A DNA stretch of 64,000 nucleotides from the NCBI RefSeq assembly GCF_000786205.1, contig NZ_JROH01000009.1, forward strand, positions 62,001 through 126,000, given 5' to 3'. Below are positions 7,533 to 15,806 of this stretch, one piece after another; the first letter of the stretch is position 1; each line of letters opens with the position of its first letter. This DNA is from Sphingomonas sp. 37zxx (GTDB lineage Bacteria > Pseudomonadota > Alphaproteobacteria > Sphingomonadales > Sphingomonadaceae). A program made the translations under genes and the position numbers. Under the pieces are notes generated by a model, which had not been told where the DNA came from, made no database searches, and saw only the letters and a list, made by a program, of their open reading frames with translations.

Positions 7533-9143
7533 TCACGCGACATATTCCCGTTCGCGATACTCGAACCAGGCGACATCGGCGGGCATCGCGGTGCCAGCCA
7601 TGTCCTGCGCCGCCACGCCGACGAACGCGCCGGTAAAGTTCGCCATCCCCGGTGCGCTCGCCTCGTCCGACAGGATACTCGCGTCGAACAATTGCGGCAG
7701 CCAGGCCCAGTCGGCATCGCCCTCGCAGCGATAGCGAAAGCGCAACCGCTCGAAATCGACCTCGACGCCAAGCTCGATCGGGCCGTCGGGAATCGCGATC
7801 GGCGCGGTGAAGGCATCGGCCTGCGGGCTGTCGGGCAGCGCCGACATCACCGCCAGATGCCGCCCGACCGCATCGTCGTGGCTGACGTACAGGTAATGGA
7901 ACTTGGTGCTGTTATAATAGCAGACCAGTCCCGCCATCTGCTGGAAATGTGCGGGCGCTACCTCGATCCGCGTCTGCGCAGTGTAGCAAAATGCCTGTTG
8001 CCGCCGCGCGACCAGCGCTTGCTCGAACACGCTGCCGATCGTCTCGCGACCATAAAGCCGCAAATGCCCCGGCCGCGCGGTGAGCGAGAAGATGCGATCG
8101 GGTTCGGGGGTGCGTAGCCACTGGAAATCGATCGGCAGCCCGGGCGTGTCGAAGCTGGTGCGCTGCCGGCGCGGTTCGGGCGGCGCGGCATCATGCTCGA
8201 CCTCGAGCATCGGCATCGCGTCGCCCGCAAGCGTGTACAGCCAGCCATCGTCGCCCCAGCGCATCGGCTGGATCGCGGTCTCGCGCCCCATCACGCAGCG
8301 CCCGCGATTGGGCAGCGGACGGCCGCACAGATAGGCCAGCCACGGCGTCCCGTCGGGCGCTTCGACCAGATCGGCATGGCCCGCGCGCGGGAGCGGCGCG
8401 TCGGGGCGGTTGCGCGAGGTTAGGATATAGCGATCGGGATGCAACGCATACGGCCCGATAAGCGTGCGCGAGCGCGCCATCGTCACCGCGTGGTTCCATC
8501 CCGTCCCGCCCTCGGCGGTCAGCAGATAATACCAGCCGTCGCGCCGGTAGATATGCGGCGCTTCGGTAAGCCCCAGTTCGGTGCCTGCGAAGATCACCTG
8601 CCGCTCGCCCACCAGCGCGCGCGCGGCGGGGTCATATTCCTGCAGCACGATGCCGGCGAAACGATTGCGGCCAGCGCGGTGGTCCCACAGCATGTTGAGC
8701 AGATATTGGCGGCCATCATCGTCGGTGAACAGCGACGGATCGAATCCGCTGCTGTTCAGATACACCCGATCGGACCACGGCCCGTGAATCGTCGGCGCGG
8801 TGGCCAGATAATTATGGAAATCGCGCAGCGACGCCCCCGAAGCGCCCCCGGTGGTGGTGCGGCCATAGCGTTTGACGTCGGTATAGACGAGGTGGAACAG
8901 CCCGTTCGCATGGGTCAGGCACGGCGCCCACACGCCGCAGCTATCGGGATCGCCGCGCATGTCGAGCAGGTCGGCACGCGCGAGCGGGCGCGCCACCAGC
9001 GTCCAGTTCACGAGGTCGGTCGAATGGTGGATCTGCACCCCCGGAAACCATTCGAAGGTCGAGGTCGCGATGTAATAATCGTCGCCGACGCGGACGATCG
9101 AGGGATCGGGGTTGAACCCCGGCAGGATCGGATTGCGGATCAT
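7533..9143 (-). CDS. GH43 family beta-xylosidase, cytoplasmic
   Basis: A 536-residue GH43 enzyme expected to release xylose from the non-reducing end of xylo-oligosaccharides. The five-bladed propeller motifs are clear: base D13 (NPDPSI), the pKa-modulating aspartate D135 (FDPSLF) and acid E194 (TEAPHIY). A C-terminal beta-sandwich of about 200 residues follows, as in XynB-type beta-xylosidases. No signal peptide is present, so it acts in the cytoplasm on imported oligosaccharides, unlike the second GH43 at 21869. It is the last gene of the GH2-GH115-MFS-GH43 operon, with an ATGA overlap to the transporter. Arabinofuranosidase activity cannot be excluded. Confidence 0.88.
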   Translation of the reverse strand: MIRNPILPGFNPDPSIVRVGDDYYIATSTFEWFPGVQIHHSTDLVNWTLVARPLARADLLDMRGDPDSCGVWAPCLTHANGLFHLVYTDVKRYGRTTTGGASGASLRDFHNYLATAPTIHGPWSDRVYLNSSGFDPSLFTDDDGRQYLLNMLWDHRAGRNRFAGIVLQEYDPAARALVGERQVIFAGTELGLTEAPHIYRRDGWYYLLTAEGGTGWNHAVTMARSRTLIGPYALHPDRYILTSRNRPDAPLPRAGHADLVEAPDGTPWLAYLCGRPLPNRGRCVMGRETAIQPMRWGDDGWLYTLAGDAMPMLEVEHDAAPPEPRRQRTSFDTPGLPIDFQWLRTPEPDRIFSLTARPGHLRLYGRETIGSVFEQALVARRQQAFCYTAQTRIEVAPAHFQQMAGLVCYYNSTKFHYLYVSHDDAVGRHLAVMSALPDSPQADAFTAPIAIPDGPIELGVEVDFERLRFRYRCEGDADWAWLPQLFDASILSDEASAPGMANFTGAFVGVAAQDMAGTAMPADVAWFEYREREYVA

Positions 9144-10426
9144 GCAGCGACCTCCTGTCCATGCGGTTCAGGGGCGACCGCGGGCGGCTTGACGACCGTC
9201 CACAGCACCACGGCGGCGAGCAGGTCGAGCATCGACAGCGCGACGAAGAACGGTTCATAGCCGATCGTCGTCACCAGCGTGCCGATCGCGACCGAGAACA
9301 GCAGCACCCCCAGATTGGCAAAGGTGCCGCCGATCCCCGCGACGGTGCCGATCTCGTTCTGCGGGAACAGGTCGGTGGCGAGCGTAATGCAGGTCACTGA
9401 CAGCATCTGGTGCGCGAAACCGCCCAGGCTAAGCAGCGCGATCGCGGCATAGGGGCTCTCGACGCTGCCGACAAAGATCATGCACGTCATCAGCAGCGCG
9501 CCGATCGTAAACGCCCAGCGCCGCGCATTGATCAAGCCGACCCCGCGCCGCCGCAGCCACGCCGCCATCGCCGGCCCTGCCATACAGCCGAAATCGGCAG
9601 CCACGAAGGGCAGCCACGCGAACATCGCGATCTGCGCCAGGTCAAAGCCGCGCGCGGTGACCAGGTACAGCGGCAGCCAGAAGGTAAGCGTCCCCCAGGT
9701 CGGATCGGCCAGGAAGCGCGGCAGCACGATGCCCCACAGATTGCGCTGGCGCAGCAAGGTCGGGATAGACCGCCGCGGGCCAACCGTCAGATGCGCCTCG
9801 CGCCCGGTCGCGATCAGCGTGCGTTCTTCCTCGCTCAGCCGCCGGTGCGTCTCGACCGATCGATAGGTAAACAGCCACAGCGCCACCCACAGCCCCGCCA
9901 TGAGGCCGACCACCACGAATGCCGCGCGCCAGTTCCACCACAGGATCGCGCCCGCGACCAACGGCGGCGCGAGCATCGACCCGAACGACGCGCCGACATT
10001 ATAGATACCGCTGGCAAAGCCGCGTTCGCGCGCGGGAAACCATTCGGCGACCACCTTGAGCCCGCCGGGATGCGCGGTGCCCTCGGCAAAGCCGAGCGCC
10101 GCGCGAAGGCCCATCAGCGACACCCAGCCGGTCGCCAGGCCATGCGCCATCGTAATCACCGCCCAGGCACTGGCGAAGATCGCCAGCCCCATGCGCAGCC
10201 CGATCGTATCGAGCAGATAGCCCGCGACCGGCTGGAGCATGATGCCCAGCTGGAACGCGCCGGTGATCCAGCCATATTCGCGCTCGCCGATGCCCAGGTC
10301 GGCGAGCACCGTCGGCGCGGCGACGCCCAGCGTACTGCGCGTCAGATAATTCAGGCTGGTGCCGATCATCACCACGCCGATCAGCCACCAGCGCAGATTC
10401 TTGATCGGGCGGCGCGCCAGCGTCAC
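9140..10426 (-). CDS. MFS transporter, ACS (hexuronate/glycoside) type
   Basis: An inner-membrane major facilitator of 428 residues with about 12 membrane segments, resembling the anion:cation symporter branch that carries hexuronates and aldonates. Visible features are LNYLTRSTLGVAAP in the first segment, RAALGFAEGTAHPGGLK in the fourth to fifth, and PARERGFASGIYN. The GTG at 10426 is chosen because it forms a GTGA overlap with the end of the GH115 gene; upstream in-frame ATGs would sit inside that gene. Downstream it overlaps the cytoplasmic GH43 gene by ATGA. Being between GH115 and an intracellular GH43, it probably imports (methyl-)glucuronic acid or acidic/neutral xylo-oligosaccharides. 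Confidence 0.85.
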   Translation of the reverse strand: MTLARRPIKNLRWWLIGVVMIGTSLNYLTRSTLGVAAPTVLADLGIGEREYGWITGAFQLGIMLQPVAGYLLDTIGLRMGLAIFASAWAVITMAHGLATGWVSLMGLRAALGFAEGTAHPGGLKVVAEWFPARERGFASGIYNVGASFGSMLAPPLVAGAILWWNWRAAFVVVGLMAGLWVALWLFTYRSVETHRRLSEEERTLIATGREAHLTVGPRRSIPTLLRQRNLWGIVLPRFLADPTWGTLTFWLPLYLVTARGFDLAQIAMFAWLPFVAADFGCMAGPAMAAWLRRRGVGLINARRWAFTIGALLMTCMIFVGSVESPYAAIALLSLGGFAHQMLSVTCITLATDLFPQNEIGTVAGIGGTFANLGVLLFSVAIGTLVTTIGYEPFFVALSMLDLLAAVVLWTVVKPPAVAPEPHGQEVAA

Positions 10427-12879
10427 GGCGTGATGCGCAATTGTTCGATCACGACGCCGGGATCGATCATCCACAGGCGAACCCGGTGCTGGCCGGCGCG
10501 GGTCACCTGGTGAATCGAGCTGGTCACCCGCACCGAATTGGCCACCGCCTCTTCCCATTGCTTCTCGCCGGTGCCCTTCCACAGATCGATCACCTGCGGC
10601 GCGGCATCGTCGATCGCGATGGCATAGCGGCGACCGCTATTGCCGACATCGAGCGAAGGCGCGGCCAGCACCTCGATACGGACATCGCCCACACGCGGCA
10701 GCGTCACTGCATATTCCAGCATCGGCCCCTGCCCCGGCACCTCGATCGGCGCGGTCTGCGGCCAGGGCGTCATGGCAGCGCCGGTGATGCCCAGCCCCGG
10801 CACCGTCAGCCAGCGTGTTTCATCCTTGCCCACTGTTGCGGCGGCGAAGGCGGTAGCGTTGATCTTGATCGGTTGCGCAGTCGGCACGGCACGCGGTGCA
10901 GCCTTGACCGGACCGCCGGGCACCACACGCTGCACCTGCGGCATGATGTCGCGATCGGGCTGTTGCCAACTGGTATAGCCGATATGCGTCTGCGCCATCA
11001 TATGCTGCCACTTGCCGCCGTTCAGCGATTCATAGCGGTCGCGAATGACGCGATCCTGCGCGAACAATCGCTCGGCCTCATCGGCCAGCGCATTGGCGCG
11101 CGGATCATTGGCTGCGGCAGCCGCCCGGTTGCGCGCGACGGCGACATACAGCCGTGCGAGGTTGCCCGCCGCCTGCACCGGATGTTCGACCAGTTGAAAA
11201 AAGGCATCGCTCGCCCCCGGCGCGACCCTCGGGCGCACCGCCGCGACATCGCGATCTAGCACCGCCCATTCGGCCAGCACGCGATCGGCGGTGCCGTCGG
11301 TCAGGCTCCAGCTATCGGGCGACCAGAGTTCGGGCTTCTGCCGCGCCAGATAGCGCGTGGTGCGATCGAGGATCGACGCGATCGCCGCCGCCGGCCCGGC
11401 ACCAAACTGCTCGGCTGCCCAGGTCCGGTGATACCCAGCCATCTTCTCGACTGTCATCGCCGCAGGATTCCACGCCATGTCGAGGAAGAAGCTGGTCGGC
11501 AATTCCATCGGCTTGAGGTCGCCGACATTGACGATCCACATGCGATCGACGCCATGCGCGGCGGCCAGCGACATCTGCTCCCAGGTCCGCGAAATCTGGT
11601 TGGCGTTGAGCCACTTATAGTTGCGCGGCCCGCCGACATAATCAAAGTGATAATAGACGCCATAACCGCCGGGGCGGGTGACGCCGGGCTTGGGCAGGCG
11701 GCGGATATTGCCCCAATTATCATCGGCGAACAGCAGGGTGACGTCGTCGGGAACGCGCATCCCCTGATCGTAGTAATCCTGCACTTCCTTGTAGAGCGCC
11801 CACACCTGCGGCGTCTGATCGGCGGGCTTGCCGGTGACGTCGGCGAGGATCTTGCGCTGGTCGGCGACGATCGTCTCGAGCAATTTGGTCGCGGTCCCGC
11901 TGGTCATCGGCTCGTCGCCATCGCCGCGCATGCCCACGGTAATCACCGTCTCGCGCCCCGCGTTGCGCTTGATCCCATCGGCCCAGAAACGCTGCAATTC
12001 GGCGGGGTTGGTGTTGTAATCCCATGCGCCGCCCTTGCCGCGCGCCCATTCGACATGCGCGCGCTGCATCGGTTCGTGGTGCGAGGTGCCAAGCACGATT
12101 CCCATCCGCTGCGCCAGCGCCGCGCTCTCGGGATCGTCCTGCCACAGCGACTTGCCCCACATGGCGGGCCACAGATAATTGCCCCTCAGCCGCAGCGTCA
12201 GCTCGAACACGCGCTCATAGAATTTGGCGTTGATCCCGCCGAAGCTGGTCCGCGCCCATTCGCCAAGCGCCGGCTCCTCGTCATTGAGGAAGATGCCGCG
12301 ATAGCGAACCGCCGGCGCGTCGACCCGTCGCCCAGCGGTGACGAACAGGCTCGCCTTGGTCGCAACCGGCACATCGGCCCACCAGTTCCACGGCGACACG
12401 CCCGCACGGCGTGACAGGTCGTAAGTGCCAAAGATCGCGCCGCGCCGATCGCTCCCTGCGATCACCAGCGCGCGCGTGACTCCCGGCATCGGCGCATCGA
12501 CCACCTGCTGAACATAGCCCTCCCAGCGCCCGGCGAGCGTCGACACGTCGAGCTTACCCTCGGCAATCAGCTGGTCGATCAGCGGGCTCGCGCCCACCAC
12601 CCCTATCAGCACCGCGCGATCGGCCGCGACATCGGCCCGCCCCGCGACCGCCGCCAGATCGCGCGTCAGGTCTTCGGCGGCGTCGCGCGCCCCGGCATCG
12701 GTAACGCCCTCGACCACCACCCGCGCCGCGACCCCGCGCTCGATCAGCGACAGCGCGCCGGTGGTGTTCCGATCGCACACACTCACCGCGTCGGTGCAGG
12801 CAAAGGCGGGGGTGGCGGCAAGCGAAACGATCGCGGTGGCGATCAGGCAGGCGGTGCGCATGGTCTGGTTCCTGTTCAT
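10423..12879 (-). CDS. GH115 xylan alpha-1,2-glucuronidase
   Basis: An 818-residue exported enzyme that should remove (4-O-methyl-)glucuronic acid from internal xylose residues of glucuronoxylan. A signal peptide with the core MRTACLIATAIVSLAATPAFA lies at residues 7-27. Family signatures include RGIFLNDEEPALGEWAR, FELTLRLRGNYLWPAMWG, and YYHFDYVGGPRNYKW. A C-terminal domain (after about residue 650) matches the accessory domain usual in GH115. The ATG at 12879 overlaps the GH2 stop as ATGA; an ATG six codons later would still keep the signal peptide. It is the second gene of the GH2 operon. A GH67 enzyme with complementary specificity lies in the same locus. Confidence 0.92.
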   Translation of the reverse strand: MNRNQTMRTACLIATAIVSLAATPAFACTDAVSVCDRNTTGALSLIERGVAARVVVEGVTDAGARDAAEDLTRDLAAVAGRADVAADRAVLIGVVGASPLIDQLIAEGKLDVSTLAGRWEGYVQQVVDAPMPGVTRALVIAGSDRRGAIFGTYDLSRRAGVSPWNWWADVPVATKASLFVTAGRRVDAPAVRYRGIFLNDEEPALGEWARTSFGGINAKFYERVFELTLRLRGNYLWPAMWGKSLWQDDPESAALAQRMGIVLGTSHHEPMQRAHVEWARGKGGAWDYNTNPAELQRFWADGIKRNAGRETVITVGMRGDGDEPMTSGTATKLLETIVADQRKILADVTGKPADQTPQVWALYKEVQDYYDQGMRVPDDVTLLFADDNWGNIRRLPKPGVTRPGGYGVYYHFDYVGGPRNYKWLNANQISRTWEQMSLAAAHGVDRMWIVNVGDLKPMELPTSFFLDMAWNPAAMTVEKMAGYHRTWAAEQFGAGPAAAIASILDRTTRYLARQKPELWSPDSWSLTDGTADRVLAEWAVLDRDVAAVRPRVAPGASDAFFQLVEHPVQAAGNLARLYVAVARNRAAAAANDPRANALADEAERLFAQDRVIRDRYESLNGGKWQHMMAQTHIGYTSWQQPDRDIMPQVQRVVPGGPVKAAPRAVPTAQPIKINATAFAAATVGKDETRWLTVPGLGITGAAMTPWPQTAPIEVPGQGPMLEYAVTLPRVGDVRIEVLAAPSLDVGNSGRRYAIAIDDAAPQVIDLWKGTGEKQWEEAVANSVRVTSSIHQVTRAGQHRVRLWMIDPGVVIEQLRITP

Positions 12880-15590
12880 TTGCCGGTCGCCGTCACGACG
12901 ACGCGAGTCGGTGCCAGCCCATCGGCTTCGGCGACCAGGGTGATCGGCCCCTTGCCGCCGGGGCGAGCGCGAACGATCGCAAGCGCCTTGCCGTTGAACG
13001 CGGCGCGGGTGGCGGAGGGGAAGGCAGTAAGGTCGGTCGGGTCGCCATTGTCGGTCGCGACCAATTCGCCCGGTCCCTCGACGCGGAAGCGGATCGGCAT
13101 CTTGGCGCGCGGCGCGATCCGGCGCTGCGAATCGACGACATCGACGGTGACGAAGGCAAGGTCGCGGCCATCGCCCGCGATCCGCGACCGATCGGCGGTG
13201 GCGGCCAAGGCGCTCGCCTCCCCCACCGTCTCGACACTGGCGCCGGCCCAGGGCTTGCCGTCCTTCCAGGTCACCACCTTCAACGCGCCCGGCTGATAGG
13301 TCACGAAATCCCAGCGGAAGCGATAGGCAAAGGGCGCGCGCTTGATCCGCCCCTGCGACACGCCGTTGACGAACAATTCGGCTTCGTCGGCTGAACTGAA
13401 CACATGCACCGGCGTCACCTCGCCCTCGCGCCCCGGCCACGTCCAATGCGGCAGGATATGCGCGAATTTGAGGTCGGGTCGCCAGCGCGCCTGATAAAGA
13501 TAGAAGCGGTCCTTGCGGAACCCCGCCAGGTCGACGATCCCCGAATAGGAACTGCGTGAGCTGTAATAAGGCGTCGGCTCACCCAGATAGTCGAAGCCGG
13601 TCCAGACGAATTCGCCCGCGACATCGGGGTTCTGGTCGATCGCCGAAAATTCGCGATCGGCAGACGATCCGAAATCGGCCGCATGCAACTCATAGGCGCT
13701 GACATGATGCGTCACTGGATCGCCGCCCGATCCGGGGCGCACCGGCCCGCTGACGCTGCCCGACACCGGGAACAGATATTCGCCGCGGCTGCTCAGCGCC
13801 GACGCGCTCTCGCTTTCAAAAATCACCTTGTCGGGGAATTTCTTGCGGAACGTCGGATATTGGCTGGGCAAGGTGCGAATGCCCGATCCCTGATAGTTGA
13901 TGTTGATGACATCGACTTCGGCGGGCATCGGCATGTCGGGCTTGGCATAGTTCATCGCGCTGGTCGCGGGACGGCTATCCTCCTCGCGGACGATGCTCAC
14001 CAGCTTGCGCGCGATCGCTGCGCCTTCCTCGCCGGTATATTGCTCGCCCACCTCGTTGCCGACGCTCCACAACATGATCGAGGGGTGGTTGCGATCGCGC
14101 CGCAGCATCGATCGCAGATCGGCCTCGTGCCAATCGGGAAAGATCAGGTGGAAATCGAGCGGTGTCTTCTTGCGCTCCCACGAATCGAACACCTCGTCGA
14201 TCACCAGGAACCCCATGCGGTCGGTGAGGTCGAGCAATTCGGGTGCGGGCGGGTTATGGCTCATGCGGATCGCATTGACCCCCATTTCGCGCAGGATTTC
14301 GAGCTGGCGCTCGGCGGCGCGCACGTTGAACGCCGCCCCCAGCGCGCCAAGATCATGGTGGTTGTTCACCCCGTTCAGCCGCACCGGCTCGCCATTGACG
14401 ATCACCCCGCGCGGGCCTGCGAACACGATGTCGCGCACCCCGAACGGCGTTTCATAGCTGTCGACGACACGCCCACCGACGCGAACGCTCGACACCGCGA
14501 CATAGCGATTGGGCTGCTGAGTCGGCGGCGGTCCCCAAAGTTGCGGATCGGCGATCACCGTCGTGCCATCGAACCGCGCCGAGCCCTTGGCGGCTACCTG
14601 CTGCTGAGCAGCCGCGATGCGCGCGACCGGACGACCGGTGCGGCGGCCATCGGCCCCCAGCACATACAGGTCGCTCGCGACTTCGACCGTTGCCGCCGCA
14701 TCCGAATCATTATCGATCGTCAGCGCCAGCGTGATCTCGGCGGCTGCCTTGCTTACCTTGGGGGTGCGCACCATGCTGCCCCAATGGCCGACATGCACGG
14801 GCGCGGCCTTCACCAGCCACACGTCGCGATACAGCCCGCCGCCCGGATACCAGCGCGCCGATTCGGGCGGATTGTCGAGCCGGATCGCCAGCTGGTTGCG
14901 ACCGCCGGGCACAACATGCGGCGTCAGGTCGAGCCGCCAGCCATTATAGCCATAGGGCCAGCCACCGACGAGCCGACCGTTCAGCCACACCGTCGCATAG
15001 GACATCGCCCCATCGACATCGAGAAAGATCGAGCGCCCGGCATCGCGCGCCGGAATGTCGAGCGTCTTGCGATACCAGCCAATCCCCCAGCTCTTGAGAC
15101 GACCCATGCCGCCATACGGCCCATCCTTGATGAACGGTCCTGCGATCGCCCAGTCGTGCGGCAGCACCACCTTGGTCCAGGCGCTGTCGTCGAACCCAGG
15201 TTGGACATAGGCGACATCGCTGCCCGGATCGCCTGCGGGGCGGACATGGCGCTTGGCGGGATCGGCGATGAAGGCGTTGGCGGTGGGCAGTATCCACGGC
15301 TTGAGCACGCGGCTGTCGCCGGCGCGCACCGCCACCGCATCCTCAGGCTCGGCATCGGCGACTTTGCCATCAGCGCTGCGTTCGACCACCGGGCGAACAT
15401 CATAGCGCAGATCGGTGGTCATCCCCGCCGGATCACCGCGGGTATAACGCCAATCGTCGGACAGCCGGATTCGCTCGCTCCCAGCCCCACCCTGCGCCAT
15501 CGACGCCCCGGCCAACAGCGCCCACAACAACGCCAAGAGGAAAGCGACAGGCAGCAGACGCTGCCCATAGTTGGTCCGGTCCAATCGCAT
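12876..15590 (-). CDS. GH2 family glycoside hydrolase, exported
   Basis: A 904-residue GH2 enzyme with an N-terminal signal sequence (about residues 1-33). The jelly-roll domain (40-260, with VLPHDWAIAGPF), an immunoglobulin-like domain and the TIM barrel are visible. The acid/base is E513 (WSVGNEVGE) and the nucleophile probably E594 (ESESAS). C-terminal beta domains contain the DUF4982-like stretch EAELFVNGVSQGRIKR. It resembles the beta-galactosidase/beta-glucuronidase group of GH2, whose members in xylan loci act on side chains; the exact sugar cannot be read. It heads the operon GH2-GH115-MFS-GH43. Two palindromic operators lie in its promoter region, which is divergent from the receptor at 15807. 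Confidence 0.85.
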   Translation of the reverse strand: MRLDRTNYGQRLLPVAFLLALLWALLAGASMAQGGAGSERIRLSDDWRYTRGDPAGMTTDLRYDVRPVVERSADGKVADAEPEDAVAVRAGDSRVLKPWILPTANAFIADPAKRHVRPAGDPGSDVAYVQPGFDDSAWTKVVLPHDWAIAGPFIKDGPYGGMGRLKSWGIGWYRKTLDIPARDAGRSIFLDVDGAMSYATVWLNGRLVGGWPYGYNGWRLDLTPHVVPGGRNQLAIRLDNPPESARWYPGGGLYRDVWLVKAAPVHVGHWGSMVRTPKVSKAAAEITLALTIDNDSDAAATVEVASDLYVLGADGRRTGRPVARIAAAQQQVAAKGSARFDGTTVIADPQLWGPPPTQQPNRYVAVSSVRVGGRVVDSYETPFGVRDIVFAGPRGVIVNGEPVRLNGVNNHHDLGALGAAFNVRAAERQLEILREMGVNAIRMSHNPPAPELLDLTDRMGFLVIDEVFDSWERKKTPLDFHLIFPDWHEADLRSMLRRDRNHPSIMLWSVGNEVGEQYTGEEGAAIARKLVSIVREEDSRPATSAMNYAKPDMPMPAEVDVININYQGSGIRTLPSQYPTFRKKFPDKVIFESESASALSSRGEYLFPVSGSVSGPVRPGSGGDPVTHHVSAYELHAADFGSSADREFSAIDQNPDVAGEFVWTGFDYLGEPTPYYSSRSSYSGIVDLAGFRKDRFYLYQARWRPDLKFAHILPHWTWPGREGEVTPVHVFSSADEAELFVNGVSQGRIKRAPFAYRFRWDFVTYQPGALKVVTWKDGKPWAGASVETVGEASALAATADRSRIAGDGRDLAFVTVDVVDSQRRIAPRAKMPIRFRVEGPGELVATDNGDPTDLTAFPSATRAAFNGKALAIVRARPGGKGPITLVAEADGLAPTRVVVTATGK

Positions 15591-15628
15591 CGTCTCTCCC
15601 TTCGCAGCCGCTGCTTCCGGCCTTTTTA

Positions 15629-15642
15629 AGTTAGCGTTACCA
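15629..15642. promoter_or_regulatory. LacI-type operator (xyl-box variant), GH2 operon
   Basis: The 14-mer AGTTAGCGTTACCA shares the TTAGCG/TACC arms of the xyl-box type reported for Caulobacter XylR (TGTTAGCGCTACCA, from memory), with two mismatches. It lies 38 bases upstream of the GH2 start, so it could control that operon. Confidence 0.55.
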
Positions 15643-15717
15643 TCACGGCAGTGGATCGTCCGGTCAACCCCACGTCGCTGGTCTAGCCACTGTTTTCGGC
15701 AATTGACACCGATGTCT

Positions 15718-15731
15718 TGATAGCGGTATCA
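15718..15731. promoter_or_regulatory. LacI-type operator, GH2/receptor divergent promoter
   Basis: TGATAGCGGTATCA, extended by a matching base on each side to TTGATAGCGGTATCAA. It lies 75 bases before the receptor start. A TTGACA hexamer at 15703-15708 ends nine bases before it, and the palindrome would cover the -10 position of a promoter using that hexamer. Confidence 0.7.
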
Positions 15732-15806
15732 AACTCGTCGCCGATCGATCGAGACGGCGCAAAGCGACCCCGAACCGCGGGGCGCAGACACGGGAGAGGA
15801 ACTGAA

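Noticed and set aside
13683..15629. Long open frame on the plus strand opposite the GH2 gene
   Set aside because: Shadow of the GH2 gene, which has both catalytic glutamates. The frame also runs into the operator region and has no family similarity.
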